A stretch of 64,000 bases of DNA from the NCBI RefSeq assembly GCF_900240265.1, contig NZ_LT964739.1, forward strand, positions 239,126 through 303,125. Direction: 5' to 3'. Of the stretch, positions 1-10,562 are shown piece after piece. Each line of letters starts with the position of its first letter. Positions within the stretch are counted from its first letter, which is position 1. The notes under the pieces are model-generated. The model saw only the letters and a list, made by a program, of their open reading frames with translations, was not told the DNA's origin and did no database searches. This DNA comes from Galactobacillus timonensis (lineage in GTDB: Bacteria > Bacillota_I > Bacilli_A > Erysipelotrichales > Erysipelotrichaceae). The position numbers were made by a program, and so were the translations under genes.

Positions 1-3
1 CAG

Positions 4-40
4 TGTAATCCTGCATAATAAAATAAGCGCGGACAGCAGA
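4..40 (+). repeat. Left terminal inverted repeat of the transposon
   Basis: Matches the right end at 26 of 37 positions, including GCGC and CAGCAGA at equal distance from the tip. Further GGCAGAT- or GCAGAT-like words follow inward at about 46-52 and 62-69, which may be extra transposase binding sites. Confidence 0.75.
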
Positions 41-150
41 AATACGGCAGATAAAAATAGGAGCAGATTTCATGTTGTGATGAGAATGTGCCGTGAATAA
101 CTGCACATTTTTTCGTTATGCTCTATGCTGTAATCAAAGGACATAAAAAG

Positions 151-229
151 GGAGAGAAGACCTTAAGTCGCCAAACCGAAATCTTCTCTCCGTCCGATGT
201 GTAAGCACATCCTTTTTGTGTCAAAAAGG
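151..229 (+). promoter_or_regulatory. Three consecutive hairpins in the transposon leader
   Basis: Three perfect inverted repeats stand side by side before the first gene: GGAGAGAAGA (151-160) with 182-191, GATGTG (196-201) with 206-211, and CCTTTTTG (211-218) with 222-229. The last hairpin contains the AAAGGAGG ribosome-binding site for the gene at 244 in its 3' arm, so it could mask translation. The first is not followed by a T-run. A role in limiting transposition is inferred. Confidence 0.5.
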
Positions 230-243
230 AGGCTACAAATGCA

Positions 244-828
244 ATGGTAGGCATTTTCGTTCAACTAATCAAGCTATCAAAACTGAATATTTCTGCGCAG
301 GAAATGACAGATCTGCTTCTGACGCGTTTCCTTTCTTCCGGTCATTGCCCACTGTGCGGCGCTGGGAATCTTAGGAAATACAGAAATTACAGTCGCTGGA
401 TTCTTGAATATCGCAACGGGCAAATTATCCAAAGTGAATTGCATACAAAGCGGTTCCGCTGCGGCAGTTGTCATTCATCACACGCCTTTTTGGTGGCGCT
501 GATCATTCCGTATTCCCCCTATAGCCTGCTTACGGTCCTTTGGGCTCTGAGTGACTATTTTTCTCATCGGCTCACAGTCAGGCAGATATGCGAAAAGTAC
601 AAAATCTCGGCTCCTACACTTTATCGGTGGAAAGCGAGATTTCTCCATGCCAAATCATTATGGCTCGGTGTTCTGAAAGACGCTGTTACCTCTGAGATTC
701 AGTTCCTGAAAGATCTGCTGAATTTCCCGGACTTCATGAACTTTGAAAGAGGATTCATGAAGCTTATGCCGGACCACCATCGTTTCCTGCAAGGGCATAG
801 AAATGCGCGATCCGGGCAGTACATCTAA
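244..828 (+). CDS. DUF6431-like zinc-ribbon/HTH transposon protein
   Basis: A 194-residue protein in front of the transposase genes. It has a zinc-ribbon-like arrangement, CPLC near residue 35 and CGSC near 74, and a helix-turn-helix-like stretch (LTVRQICEKYKISAPTLYRW) near 108-128. Proteins of this kind (DUF6431) are usually found beside a DDE integrase and an ExeA/TniB-like ATPase, as here. A DNA-binding accessory role in transposition is likely but not shown. The start at 244 is chosen because AAGGAGG lies 11 bases upstream; an ATG at 239 runs into a stop after three codons. The family name is from recognition of the pattern and gene order, not a search. Confidence 0.7.
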   Translation: MVGIFVQLIKLSKLNISAQEMTDLLLTRFLSSGHCPLCGAGNLRKYRNYSRWILEYRNGQIIQSELHTKRFRCGSCHSSHAFLVALIIPYSPYSLLTVLWALSDYFSHRLTVRQICEKYKISAPTLYRWKARFLHAKSLWLGVLKDAVTSEIQFLKDLLNFPDFMNFERGFMKLMPDHHRFLQGHRNARSGQYI

Positions 829-916
829 GTTTGATTTTTCCTTTCCAGCCATAGGCACGGCGTGTTAATTTACCTTTTCATCATCACTTCTATCATTACG
901 AATGGAGGTGATCATC

Positions 917-2203
917 ATGAAAAATGGCCCTAATATGAATCCTGATCTTGCAAAAGCGGCGGAAGCTGCGCAGTTTCGTTTTGGTTTAATTGCGCCTGTT
1001 CTTCAGGGAACCTGCCCTGATAAGAGTGCGAAAAAGTACTATCAGCGCGTTGCCGCTACAGCCTCCATTACGATGCCTGATGGGAGGCCTATGAAGTATT
1101 CATGGAAGACGCTTGAAAAATGGACGTCTCTTTATAAGCGTTACGGATTTGATGCCCTTATGCCAGTGACGCGGAAAGATAAGGGAGCCAGCCGTGCTCT
1201 GCCTGACATTGCGATTGAGAGAATATATGCCCTGAAGCAGGAATTTCCCAGAATGAATGCCACTCAGATTTATCATCAGCTCATTAAAGAATCCTTCATC
1301 GATTCAACAGTAAACGTATGTACTGTGCAGAGATTTATTAAAAATCACGATCTGAAAAGTGCCAGAAATCCAAATGTGAAAGATCGAAAAGCCTTTGAAG
1401 AAGACTCGTTTGGCAAGATATGGCAGGCCGATACGAAATATCTCCCCTACATTACGGAAGATGGCATCAGCCGCCGTGTCTACTGCATAGGCATTCTGGA
1501 TGACTATAGCCGAATGGAGCTGAAAAGCCAGTTATTCTACGCGGATAACGCAGTCAATTTCCAGAAGGTGCTGAAGGATTCCATCGCCGCCTATGGAATT
1601 CCCGATAAGCTTTATGTTGATAACGGCTGTTCCTACCTGAATGAGCAGCTTGAGCTGATCTGCGGAGAACTAGGTATTGTGTTGATTCATGCGCCTGTTC
1701 GGGATGGCGCCGCCAAGGGAAAACGGGAACGAGCATGGAGAACACTGGATGAACGTTTCCTCTTCAAATTGAATCCTTCAGAGATCCATTCTCTTGAACA
1801 GTTCAATGAAATGTATCGGGATTATGTGCGAAGCTACAATACAACGGTTCATAGCTCTATCGGCTGCACACCATTTGAACGTTACGAGAAGACGAAGGAC
1901 TATATCCGAAAGCCTAAATCGCAGGAATGGCTGGATGAGTGTTTCCTCAACCGGATCAGGCGTCTTGTACACCTGGACTCCACAGTACGGATTGGCGGGG
2001 TTTTGTATGATGTGCCGATGGAGTTCATTCGTCAGACTGTAGAAATCCGGTATGTTCCATCGGATATGCGGACCGCATATATTCTCTATGACGGAAAGCA
2101 TTATTCCATTCACAGGACAGATAAGAATGCCAATGCCCATACGAAGCGGAAGAATCTGATTCTGGATTATTCGAAGATGAGGAGTGACGAACATGTCAGG
2201 TAA
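917..2203 (+). CDS. DDE integrase/transposase, TniA/Mu-like
   Basis: Catalyses strand transfer for the transposon. The 428-residue protein has an N-terminal helix-turn-helix region, then an RNase H-like rve core with the catalytic triad visible: Asp172 (WQADTKY), Asp235 (LYVDNGCSYL) and Glu271 (GKRERAW). The second Asp and Glu are separated by 35 residues, as usual in DDE enzymes. A C-terminal Mu-like beta-barrel follows. The start at 917 is preferred to an in-frame ATG at 902 because GGAGGTGAT (904-912) lies immediately upstream of 917 and would fall inside the longer version. The gene overlaps the ATPase gene by 11 bases, so the two are probably translationally coupled. Confidence 0.85.
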   Translation: MKNGPNMNPDLAKAAEAAQFRFGLIAPVLQGTCPDKSAKKYYQRVAATASITMPDGRPMKYSWKTLEKWTSLYKRYGFDALMPVTRKDKGASRALPDIAIERIYALKQEFPRMNATQIYHQLIKESFIDSTVNVCTVQRFIKNHDLKSARNPNVKDRKAFEEDSFGKIWQADTKYLPYITEDGISRRVYCIGILDDYSRMELKSQLFYADNAVNFQKVLKDSIAAYGIPDKLYVDNGCSYLNEQLELICGELGIVLIHAPVRDGAAKGKRERAWRTLDERFLFKLNPSEIHSLEQFNEMYRDYVRSYNTTVHSSIGCTPFERYEKTKDYIRKPKSQEWLDECFLNRIRRLVHLDSTVRIGGVLYDVPMEFIRQTVEIRYVPSDMRTAYILYDGKHYSIHRTDKNANAHTKRKNLILDYSKMRSDEHVR

Positions 2204-2996
2204 TATCTATGGTCTGACTGGAAATCCATTTGATAAGAATTTCAGCTTCGGAGGCCGGTACTTTGAGTCAGATGATTTGAAGCAGGTTCTTTCCCGCCTG
2301 AATCTGTTGAAAACAACCCGTGGTATTGGAATGATTACGGCTCCTCCCGGGATGGGAAAATCAATGGCACTGAAGGTCTTTGCGGACAGCCTGAACCCAA
2401 ATCAGTACAGACCGGTATACATTAGTTTCACTACTGTAACCGTTCCTGAATTCTATCGACAGTTGTCAGATACGTTCGGGATTACGGACGTCAAAGGCAA
2501 GACTGCCAGGGTCAGGGCTCTGAAGGAACAGATCGCCTATACCTACAAAGAAAAACGCCAGACAGTTATTCTGATCCTGGATGAAGCCCAATATCTGAAT
2601 CAGGGCATTCTGAATGATTTACAAATGTTGATGAACTTCGACTACGACTCCAAAAACTGTTTTGCGCTGGTACTAAGCGGCGAACCCTATCTGAACACAG
2701 TCATCAATAAGCCGGTGCACGCCGCCCTAAAACAAAGAATACTGGTGCATTATGAATACAATGGCCTGTCTGGTGAAGAAGTAAAGGAATATATCTTCTT
2801 CAAGCTGAAACAGGCCGGCGGCACAGAAGCGATCGTTGACCCAGCCGCAATCAGTGTGATCAACGGATATGCAGGTGGAGACCCCCGTATCATCGACAAT
2901 ATTATGTATGACTCAATCAATATCGGGGAACAGCAGAATGCGATGACGATCAATATAGATATCGTCCGTGCAGCTGCGCAGAACAGATCATTTTAA
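2193..2996 (+). CDS. AAA ATPase, TniB/ExeA-like transposition protein
   Basis: A 267-residue AAA ATPase expected to work with the DDE integrase in target choice and strand transfer, as TniB, TnsC and IstB do. It shows a Walker A motif APPGMGKS near residues 50-57, Walker B ILILDEAQ near 125-132, and a sensor-like stretch (CFALVLSGEP). The C-terminal part (GYAGGDPRIIDNIMYDSI) matches the ExeA/TniB lid region. ATG 2193 is preferred over GTG 2184 because AGGAG (2180-2184) is then 8 bases away. It overlaps the end of the integrase gene. No TniQ or resolvase gene is present in this element, so it is simpler than Tn5053. Confidence 0.85.
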   Translation: MSGNIYGLTGNPFDKNFSFGGRYFESDDLKQVLSRLNLLKTTRGIGMITAPPGMGKSMALKVFADSLNPNQYRPVYISFTTVTVPEFYRQLSDTFGITDVKGKTARVRALKEQIAYTYKEKRQTVILILDEAQYLNQGILNDLQMLMNFDYDSKNCFALVLSGEPYLNTVINKPVHAALKQRILVHYEYNGLSGEEVKEYIFFKLKQAGGTEAIVDPAAISVINGYAGGDPRIIDNIMYDSINIGEQQNAMTINIDIVRAAAQNRSF

Positions 2997-3007
2997 AGAG
3001 AGGCGGT

Positions 3008-3382
3008 ATGAGCAGTACTGAGAATGAATATGCGACTCTGGTATATTCCATGATTCAGGAGACCAGAGAACTTGAGCTGGAAATAATAACTCTGCGCTAT
3101 CTCTTATCTACATGCATGTGTGATGAACACAGACAAGACCTGAGAGATGAAATCTACACATCAACATTACCGGAGTTCAGAGATCAACCGGCCTATAATC
3201 AATTTGTTAAGGAATATCTCAATGGTAAAGATCCGTTTGAAACACGGGCATTTATGCGGCGGATGAAAAAACAGGCACATGGTTATATTGAAAACAACAA
3301 CCAACGCCACCCAAATTTATGCCTGCAAGGATTATCCAATTATCTGAAGGTAAGTGGGATGTACATAAAAGATTTACGCTAA
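3008..3382 (+). CDS. Transposon-borne protein of unknown function
   Basis: A 124-residue protein with no family I recognise. It is acidic and predicted mostly helical (ETRELELEIITLRYLL near the start), with no signal peptide or membrane segment. AGAGAGGCGGT directly upstream of ATG 3008 is a fair ribosome-binding site. It starts 11 bases after the ATPase gene and lies inside the right inverted repeat, so it belongs to the element. Its place matches that of TniQ/TnsD-type target-selection genes in related transposons, but no zinc ribbon or HTH typical of TniQ is seen. Confidence 0.6.
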   Translation: MSSTENEYATLVYSMIQETRELELEIITLRYLLSTCMCDEHRQDLRDEIYTSTLPEFRDQPAYNQFVKEYLNGKDPFETRAFMRRMKKQAHGYIENNNQRHPNLCLQGLSNYLKVSGMYIKDLR

Positions 3383-3508
3383 GAATCGGCCAGAAACCGG
3401 TTCTTTTTGTAATCCAAAGATGCAGGAATAAGCATGCATTTTTACTTCCAATAAAGTGCTGCGTGCATAAGAACATCACGTTTCTTCCGGTATCTTCACT
3501 GATTATAA

Positions 3509-3545
3509 TCTGCTGCCTGCGCGGATCTTAATCTGCCGCTTCACA
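3509..3545 (-). repeat. Right terminal inverted repeat of the transposon
   Basis: Read on the minus strand it begins TGTGAAGCGGCAGAT. It is the inverted partner of bases 4-40. Confidence 0.75.
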
Positions 3546-4207
3546 TCACAGCATTTTCTCAAATTCTCTTGTTCATTATCATCAATTGAAATAAAAATAA
3601 CCCCATCATCAGACAATAGATCCTTTGAAAGCCTAAGCCTAGGATAAATCATGTTAAGCCAATCAGTGTGGAACCTACCATTGCTTTCACTGTTTTGTAC
3701 AAGACGGTTTCCCTCGTCATCGGTCTGTCCGCTATTGCCTGCGTAATCTGCAGCATTCTGTGAAAAATCGTCTTCATAAATAAAATCATTTCCCGTGTTA
3801 TACGGTGGATCTATATATATCATCTTTACCTTGCCAAGATAAGTCTCCTGAAGAAGTTTCAGTGCATCAAGATTATCTCCCTCGATATAGATATTTTCTG
3901 AGTCAGCTTTACCTGGCGTACCATCTCTGCCGACAGACATCTCCTTTTCAAAGCGCAGTGTCTTTGCAATCGGCTGATTTGCCAGAACGACAGATTTTCT
4001 CTTGTCTGGCCATGTAAATTGATAACGCTCCTGCCCATCATCTACGACCTGTGCATTGATTTCCTGCATCAGAACATCCTTGTCAATGGCGCGTACTACT
4101 TTCCCTTCATCATCTATCGTCTCTGTCACTGCATCCGGGAAGAGTGCCGCCAGCTTCTTATAATTCTCTTCGGCCAGATCCGGTGTGTGCATCTTAAGCT
4201 TTTCCAT
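3546..4207 (-). pseudogene. Mod-type DNA methyltransferase, cut off by the transposon
   Basis: N-terminal about 220 residues of a site-specific (adenine) DNA methyltransferase like the Mod subunit of type III restriction-modification. Visible motifs are EGDNLDALKLLQ, the catalytic DPPY motif in YIDPPYNTGNDF and the conserved HTDWLNMIYPRL. Homology stops at NLRKCCD, where the transposon begins; the open frame then runs 43 bases into the transposon before a stop at 3503. Start ATG 4207 overlaps the end of the DUF4391 gene and follows GGAGG; an upstream in-frame start would overlap it far more. The C-terminal half, and probably a Res subunit, should lie left of the window. Confidence 0.85.
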
Positions 4208-4826
4208 GTGTAATTTCCTCCATTTGTCTCTTATATTCCTGCAGCCTGGTATATAGCTCAAAGCGCTTCTTTGGCTGCTGTTCCTTCCATGTTTCTGCTT
4301 CTGTTTTCTTGATCAGTCTGTTCAATCGATCTATTTCATCCTGGTTCTTAAGCTGCTCATCGATGGTCTGATTTTGCTTCTGCAATATGATCTCTGAAGA
4401 TATCGCTATCTGACGAATCAGATCATCCCATATCTCATCCAGCGTATTCCCATGTAAGGAAAGCTCTGCCTTATTCTCCGGCATCCATGCGGTGCGGTAT
4501 AGTTTGCTGTGATATATAGCAAGCTGACATTCATCCTCATACTTAAGCAGAAACGCGAGCCTATGCGGATTCTGCCGTGCGATTGCTTCTACGATCTTCC
4601 CATCGAAGTCCTGCTTCTTCAAGTCAATGGATAACAGCATGATCTCTTTAACTTCTGAGGCCTTGGTAAGATTCAGATTCTCTTTTGTCAGGCTGTTTTC
4701 CACTACAATCTGATTTACATCTGACACAAATGTTGTTTTTAAGGCAGCAGAGAGCGGAAGGTGCTTATAAAATGCCTCCTTCGGGATCCGCCGATGCACC
4801 ACCGTGCTTTCTGGAAAATCTATCAT
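4194..4826 (-). CDS. DUF4391-like protein of a restriction/defence operon
   Basis: A 210-residue protein that resembles DUF4391 proteins, which occur between helicase and methyltransferase genes in type III-like restriction loci. It starts MIDFPESTVVHRRIPKEAFY, has a central segment that appears to be mixed alpha/beta, and a C-terminal coiled-coil-like, charged stretch (IDRLNRLIKKTEAETWKEQ). The start at 4826 is fixed by a 4-base ATGA overlap with the stop of the helicase gene; an in-frame start at 4847 would overlap more. It overlaps the mod gene by 14 bases. The molecular role is unknown. Confidence 0.7.
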   Translation of the reverse strand: MIDFPESTVVHRRIPKEAFYKHLPLSAALKTTFVSDVNQIVVENSLTKENLNLTKASEVKEIMLLSIDLKKQDFDGKIVEAIARQNPHRLAFLLKYEDECQLAIYHSKLYRTAWMPENKAELSLHGNTLDEIWDDLIRQIAISSEIILQKQNQTIDEQLKNQDEIDRLNRLIKKTEAETWKEQQPKKRFELYTRLQEYKRQMEEITHGKA

Positions 4827-7800
4827 GCCATCACCACCATAAAGCAAATCAGTTCAAAGTCCTCAAGACCGGAAAAGCCCCCCGACTGGAATGTCGTCTC
4901 GCCTGCGGAGAAGAAGCTGGAGATATCTTCTTCATCCTTGGCATCGATAATTGATCCGATGGCATCCTCGAGTAGTTTGGACACCTTACTCATATTCCGA
5001 CCATCCTTTGTTTCTCTGTTAAATGTCCTGCACAGATCCTTATCGGGTTCGGCTTTCCCTTTGGCGATGTGCCGCATCTCGTCCAAAGTATCCTTTGGCT
5101 GCAGATGATCCGTGATGATCTCGCCATCATTACCTACATAAACCATATAGAACGGATGCAGCCGGTTTTGGTTTTTGATGTTGACCTTCGTATTCACATT
5201 TTTAAGCACGAAGATCACTCCCGGCTTCTCTCCGTGAGCTACGGCATGAATGCCAAATGGGATGTGATTGATATCCTTGTGTTCTTTCATGTATGCGAGA
5301 AGGTCCATCCGGAAATCATTCAGGCCAAGGTCTGTGATGGAGACACCGCTTGTCATGTCTTCCAGATCCACGACCTCTTCCTGCAGCTTTTTCAACTGCT
5401 CCTTACGATATTCGAGATCACCTTTTTCATCCGGATTGATCAGATCATCATCACCGGTTGAGGTCATAACAGAAATTCTCATTCTGGTCTCAACTCTGGC
5501 TTTAAGATTGATATACTCGTCAAGCGTAAGATCGGGCCAGAAGTTCACGAGCTGGATCACGTTGTTTCTACTGCCGATTCGGTCAATTCTTCCGAACCGC
5601 TGGATGATTCTCACCGGATTCCAGTGGATGTCATAATTGATGCAGTAATCACAGTCCTGAAGGTTCTGTCCTTCTGAAATGCAGTCCGTGCCGATCAGGA
5701 TATCAATGTTGTTATTTTTATCCTGCGGATAAAGAATATCTCGATCTTTTGACATTGGTGAAAAGCAGGACAGCACATGATTCATCTCTGCTTTGAAATT
5801 CGGAATCGTCGTTTTTCCTTCAATGCTTCCTGTTACAAGAGCCGTATTCAGTCCCAGTTCCTTTGCTTTTGGGGCAATATTATCGTACAGGTATTCAGCT
5901 GTATCGGCGAAGGCAGTGAATATCAGAACCTTCTTATTTCCCGGATTGATTGGCTTTTCTTCCTTATTCCGAATGACCTTCATCAACTGATTCAGCTTGT
6001 AGTCATATTCCGGTGTAATGTCCTTCACCATGCTAATCAGAACAGAAAGAGTATCGAGGTCATCCTCAATATCCCGTTTCCACGAAATATAATCCATATC
6101 GTGAAGATCGATCTGTACCTTCTTGCCTACAGAGAAAAAATCCGTATTCTGATCGTCATCATCAAAATCTTCTGCGGCGGCAGACAGATCTGTCATTTCA
6201 TTCAGGTTCCCAGAACCGTTCTGAATAAAGTCTTTTATAGTCTGATCAGTATTGTAAAGATATTGATAAACCCTCTGTACCGTCAGCAGGAATGAATGAA
6301 CAGAGCTTTCCATTCGCTTTAACAGGTTTATATTCATGAGACGCTGGATACCCGTCTCACGGCCTTTCCGGAAGTTCTCGGTTTCTTCTTCCGACAGGTA
6401 TTTTGAGAGCTTGCTGGGAAGAATAAACTGCGTCGGTGTATAAATCGTAAGCTTCAGCGTAGAAAGGCATTCATACACTTCTTTATAGTTAATAGCTCCC
6501 GGCTTATCCGTCAGTTTCGGATAAAGAGAAATCGGTTTATTCCGCTTTGGGAACGTTCCAATATCCTTGGTATCGTAGTAGGTCTTTATATGATGCCGCG
6601 ATCTTGCAATCGTCACGGAATCCAGTACTTCGAAGAAGTCAAAATCCAGCTGCGACAGCAGATTCTGAGTTGTTCTTTCTTTTTCCGGAAGCTTACACCA
6701 TGCGTTGTAGACCTTCTGCGCCTGACGGAAAATCGTATCGATATCCGATTTGGTATTTAACTTTTCATTGATCTCTTCCGGATCACCTTCATAGGCGAGG
6801 GCCAGCTGATTTCTGAGATCATAGAACCGATTGTTGACCGGTGTGGCGGAAAGCATTAAAACCTTCGTGCGTACACCCGGCTTGATCACTCGGTTCATCA
6901 GCCGCATGTAGCGGTTTTCTTTTTCTCCTCCATGCGTGTTTGTGCCATTTCCATTACGGAAGTTATGACTCTCATCGATCACCACCAAGTCATAGTTTCC
7001 CCAGTTGATCCGGTCGATTGGAAGACCGATCGGTGTCATACCACTGTTTCTCGAAAGGTCAGTATGGTAGAGCACATCGTACCGGAAGCGATCTGCTGCC
7101 AGCGGGTTATTGATTAAATTTCCGCGATACGTCATCCAGTTCTCGGAGAGCTTCTTCGGGCACAGGACGAGCACATTTTTATTTCTGCCCTCATAGTATT
7201 TGATGACGGCAAGAGCGGTGAAAGTCTTTCCAAGGCCGACGCTATCTGCGAGGATGCAACCGTTGTACTGTTCAAGCTTATTGATAATACCAAGTACGGC
7301 ATCCTTCTGAAAGTTGTAGAGCTTATTCCAGATCACACTGTTCTTGAAACCGGTCGCCTCATTCGGAAGAACATCCTCTGAAACATCATCGAGGAACTCG
7401 CTGAAGATGTTATACAGCGTCATGAAATAGATCAGTTCTGGGGAGTTTTCCTGATAGACTGTGCTGATCATATCAATCACTTCATTTGTCACATCGGCAA
7501 GTTTTTCCTCATCATTCCATACCGAATCAAAGAGATTTAAAAACTCCTTGCTTGCCGGATTTTCGAAGCGTGTCACCATGTTACTGATATTGTTTCCACG
7601 CTCGCACCCAAGATCTACAGCCGTAAAGGAATTCATGGGCATATAGGTATAAGCATCCTCCGGATCCTGAACAACAAGAAAATTATTCATACCTTCCCGC
7701 GTCGTGTTAGTACGGAAAGATGCTTTCCGACGCATCCAATCAGCGCACTCCTTTGCCACTGCTTTCTGCTTTAATTCGTTCCGAAGACGGATCTCAAACT

Positions 7801-8056
7801 CTGTTCCATACAGACTCTTTTCGCGATTAAGTCTCGGAATATAAAACTCGCGCCTCTCCTTTGGTGTCTTCTCTGCAACGAATGTTGGCGAAGTAAAAAT
7901 AAATCTAAATTCATCACACTTTTCAAGTTCATTCTTAAGCGCCTGATAGGCATAAATAGAAAAGCAAGCAGCCGCAACAGACACCTTGCTGCCTGAATAT
8001 ATCTTTTTTTCAAGATCATCTTTCACGACCTTGGTGGTGTTATTAAATGTCTCCAT
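4823..8056 (-). CDS. SNF2-type helicase with N-terminal PLD-like region
   Basis: A 1,077-residue superfamily 2 helicase, first gene of the operon. The first roughly 60 residues (SKVSVAAACFSIYAYQALK...FRFIFTSPTF) resemble a phospholipase D-like fold, as in related helicase-nuclease proteins; the HKD signature itself is not evident. Helicase motifs are clear: Walker A ILADSVGLGKT near residue 275, VIDESHNF near 360, LSATPVNNR near 405, and motif VI RFGRIDRIGS near 850. Together with DUF4391 and Mod it forms a restriction- or phage-defence-type operon, with ATP-driven DNA tracking as its probable job. The transposon insertion in mod probably inactivates the locus. Confidence 0.85.
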   Translation of the reverse strand: METFNNTTKVVKDDLEKKIYSGSKVSVAAACFSIYAYQALKNELEKCDEFRFIFTSPTFVAEKTPKERREFYIPRLNREKSLYGTEFEIRLRNELKQKAVAKECADWMRRKASFRTNTTREGMNNFLVVQDPEDAYTYMPMNSFTAVDLGCERGNNISNMVTRFENPASKEFLNLFDSVWNDEEKLADVTNEVIDMISTVYQENSPELIYFMTLYNIFSEFLDDVSEDVLPNEATGFKNSVIWNKLYNFQKDAVLGIINKLEQYNGCILADSVGLGKTFTALAVIKYYEGRNKNVLVLCPKKLSENWMTYRGNLINNPLAADRFRYDVLYHTDLSRNSGMTPIGLPIDRINWGNYDLVVIDESHNFRNGNGTNTHGGEKENRYMRLMNRVIKPGVRTKVLMLSATPVNNRFYDLRNQLALAYEGDPEEINEKLNTKSDIDTIFRQAQKVYNAWCKLPEKERTTQNLLSQLDFDFFEVLDSVTIARSRHHIKTYYDTKDIGTFPKRNKPISLYPKLTDKPGAINYKEVYECLSTLKLTIYTPTQFILPSKLSKYLSEEETENFRKGRETGIQRLMNINLLKRMESSVHSFLLTVQRVYQYLYNTDQTIKDFIQNGSGNLNEMTDLSAAAEDFDDDDQNTDFFSVGKKVQIDLHDMDYISWKRDIEDDLDTLSVLISMVKDITPEYDYKLNQLMKVIRNKEEKPINPGNKKVLIFTAFADTAEYLYDNIAPKAKELGLNTALVTGSIEGKTTIPNFKAEMNHVLSCFSPMSKDRDILYPQDKNNNIDILIGTDCISEGQNLQDCDYCINYDIHWNPVRIIQRFGRIDRIGSRNNVIQLVNFWPDLTLDEYINLKARVETRMRISVMTSTGDDDLINPDEKGDLEYRKEQLKKLQEEVVDLEDMTSGVSITDLGLNDFRMDLLAYMKEHKDINHIPFGIHAVAHGEKPGVIFVLKNVNTKVNIKNQNRLHPFYMVYVGNDGEIITDHLQPKDTLDEMRHIAKGKAEPDKDLCRTFNRETKDGRNMSKVSKLLEDAIGSIIDAKDEEDISSFFSAGETTFQSGGFSGLEDFELICFMVVMA

Positions 8057-8145
8057 TTAGGTGCTCCGTTCTGCATATTCTGAATTTTTCTATCAAATGC
8101 ATCTTCATTGGCATTTAACACAAGCAGCAGTTTCTCTATCATCAT
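8023..8145 (-). CDS. Possible small leader ORF before the helicase gene
   Basis: A 40-codon open frame (begins MMIEKLLLVLNANEDAF) with an AGGG-type ribosome-binding site. It overlaps the first 34 bases of the helicase gene in another frame. The frame stays open upstream of the ATG for only about eight codons. It may be a coupled leader peptide, the end of a lost gene, or chance. The rest of the gap 8146-8296 is AT-rich and shows nothing else I can name. Confidence 0.25.
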   Translation of the reverse strand: MMIEKLLLVLNANEDAFDRKIQNMQNGAPKWRHLITPPRS

Positions 8146-8296
8146 AAATCCCTGCTCAATATATTCTCTATCCTAATTGAATGTTCATAGAGCTTGTTGG
8201 ATAAATCAATTATAAGTGATCTGCTGCGCATGCATTAATGAATGTATATTCTCCGTTCTCTATATCACCTCCATCAATAGAATTTAAGGCTGATCC

Positions 8297-8326
8297 AAAA
8301 AAGGCACCTCGTTAGTCTGAAGTGCC
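8297..8326 (-). terminator. Terminator of the beta-glucoside operon
   Basis: On the minus strand GGCACTTCA and CGAGGTGCC form an imperfect stem followed by six T. It lies 47 bases after the stop of the glucosidase gene. Confidence 0.65.
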
Positions 8327-8372
8327 ATCGCTTTGTTTCATGAAGGGAAATCTCTATTATTCATAGCTAGGA

Positions 8373-10206
<1,834 letters not shown>

Positions 10207-10219
10207 TAGGCACCCGTCG

Positions 10220-10243
10220 AAAAGGCCGGTTTTTACACCGGCC
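10220..10243 (-). terminator. Intra-operon hairpin, possible attenuator
   Basis: On the minus strand a perfect GGCCGG/CCGGCC stem with an 8-base loop is followed by TTTT, just after the IIB stop. It probably lowers transcription of the two distal genes rather than ending it. Confidence 0.55.
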
Positions 10244-10248
10244 AAGAA

Positions 10249-10548
10249 TTATTTCATTGCTGCAGAAATCTGTTTCCAGACATTTGTGCCATTCATCATA
10301 CCGAAATCCGCCGGAGAGATGACCAGAACAGGCTTCCCCGCTGCCTTTGCCTCAAAGTCCTTCTGCGCATAGCGAATCTGCGGCCCGAGAAGATAAATAT
10401 CGTAGTCTCCAAGGTCTTCAATCGCCTGTGCATAGGCAGTAGCCTTAATATCCAGATCAGTCACACCGTCTTTTGCAGCGGCTTCTTCGATCTTTGTCTT
10501 CATAATTCCGGTAGACAGTCCGCCATAGCAGATAAGCAATATTTTCAT
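10249..10548 (-). CDS. PTS lactose/cellobiose-type IIB subunit
   Basis: Cytoplasmic phosphocarrier of the beta-glucoside PTS. At 99 residues it has the usual length for a stand-alone IIB of the lactose/cellobiose family. The phosphorylated cysteine is Cys7 in MKILLICYGGLSTG; the family loop is normally C.AGMST, so CYGGLSTG is slightly unusual. It sits 14 bases downstream of the IIC gene with AGGAACTAC-type Shine-Dalgarno sequence. It passes phosphate from IIA to the sugar carried by IIC. Confidence 0.9.
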   Translation of the reverse strand: MKILLICYGGLSTGIMKTKIEEAAAKDGVTDLDIKATAYAQAIEDLGDYDIYLLGPQIRYAQKDFEAKAAGKPVLVISPADFGMMNGTNVWKQISAAMK

Positions 10549-10562
10549 GTAGTTCCTCCAGA

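Larger units (their letters stand above)
4..3545 (+). mobile_element. TniA/TniB-like transposon, complete
   Basis: The element carries four same-strand genes: a zinc-ribbon/HTH protein, a DDE integrase, an AAA ATPase and a small unknown protein. Its ends were found by comparing the flanks. Bases 4-40 and the reverse complement of 3509-3545 align without gaps at 26 of 37 positions, and both begin with TGT. The right end lies inside a methyltransferase reading frame, which stays homologous up to 3546. The right flank starts TCACAG (3546-3551) and the window begins with CAG just left of the left end, as expected for a 5-6 bp target duplication; its first bases are outside the window. DDE plus ATPase pairs like this belong to the Tn5053/Tn552/Tn7-related group. 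Completeness and family are inferred. Confidence 0.8.

Noticed and set aside
216..226. TTGTGTCAAAA in the transposon leader, equal to the guaA-border motif
   Set aside because: It is explained by the CCTTTTTG/CAAAAAGG hairpin at this place and stands alone, so the match is probably chance.
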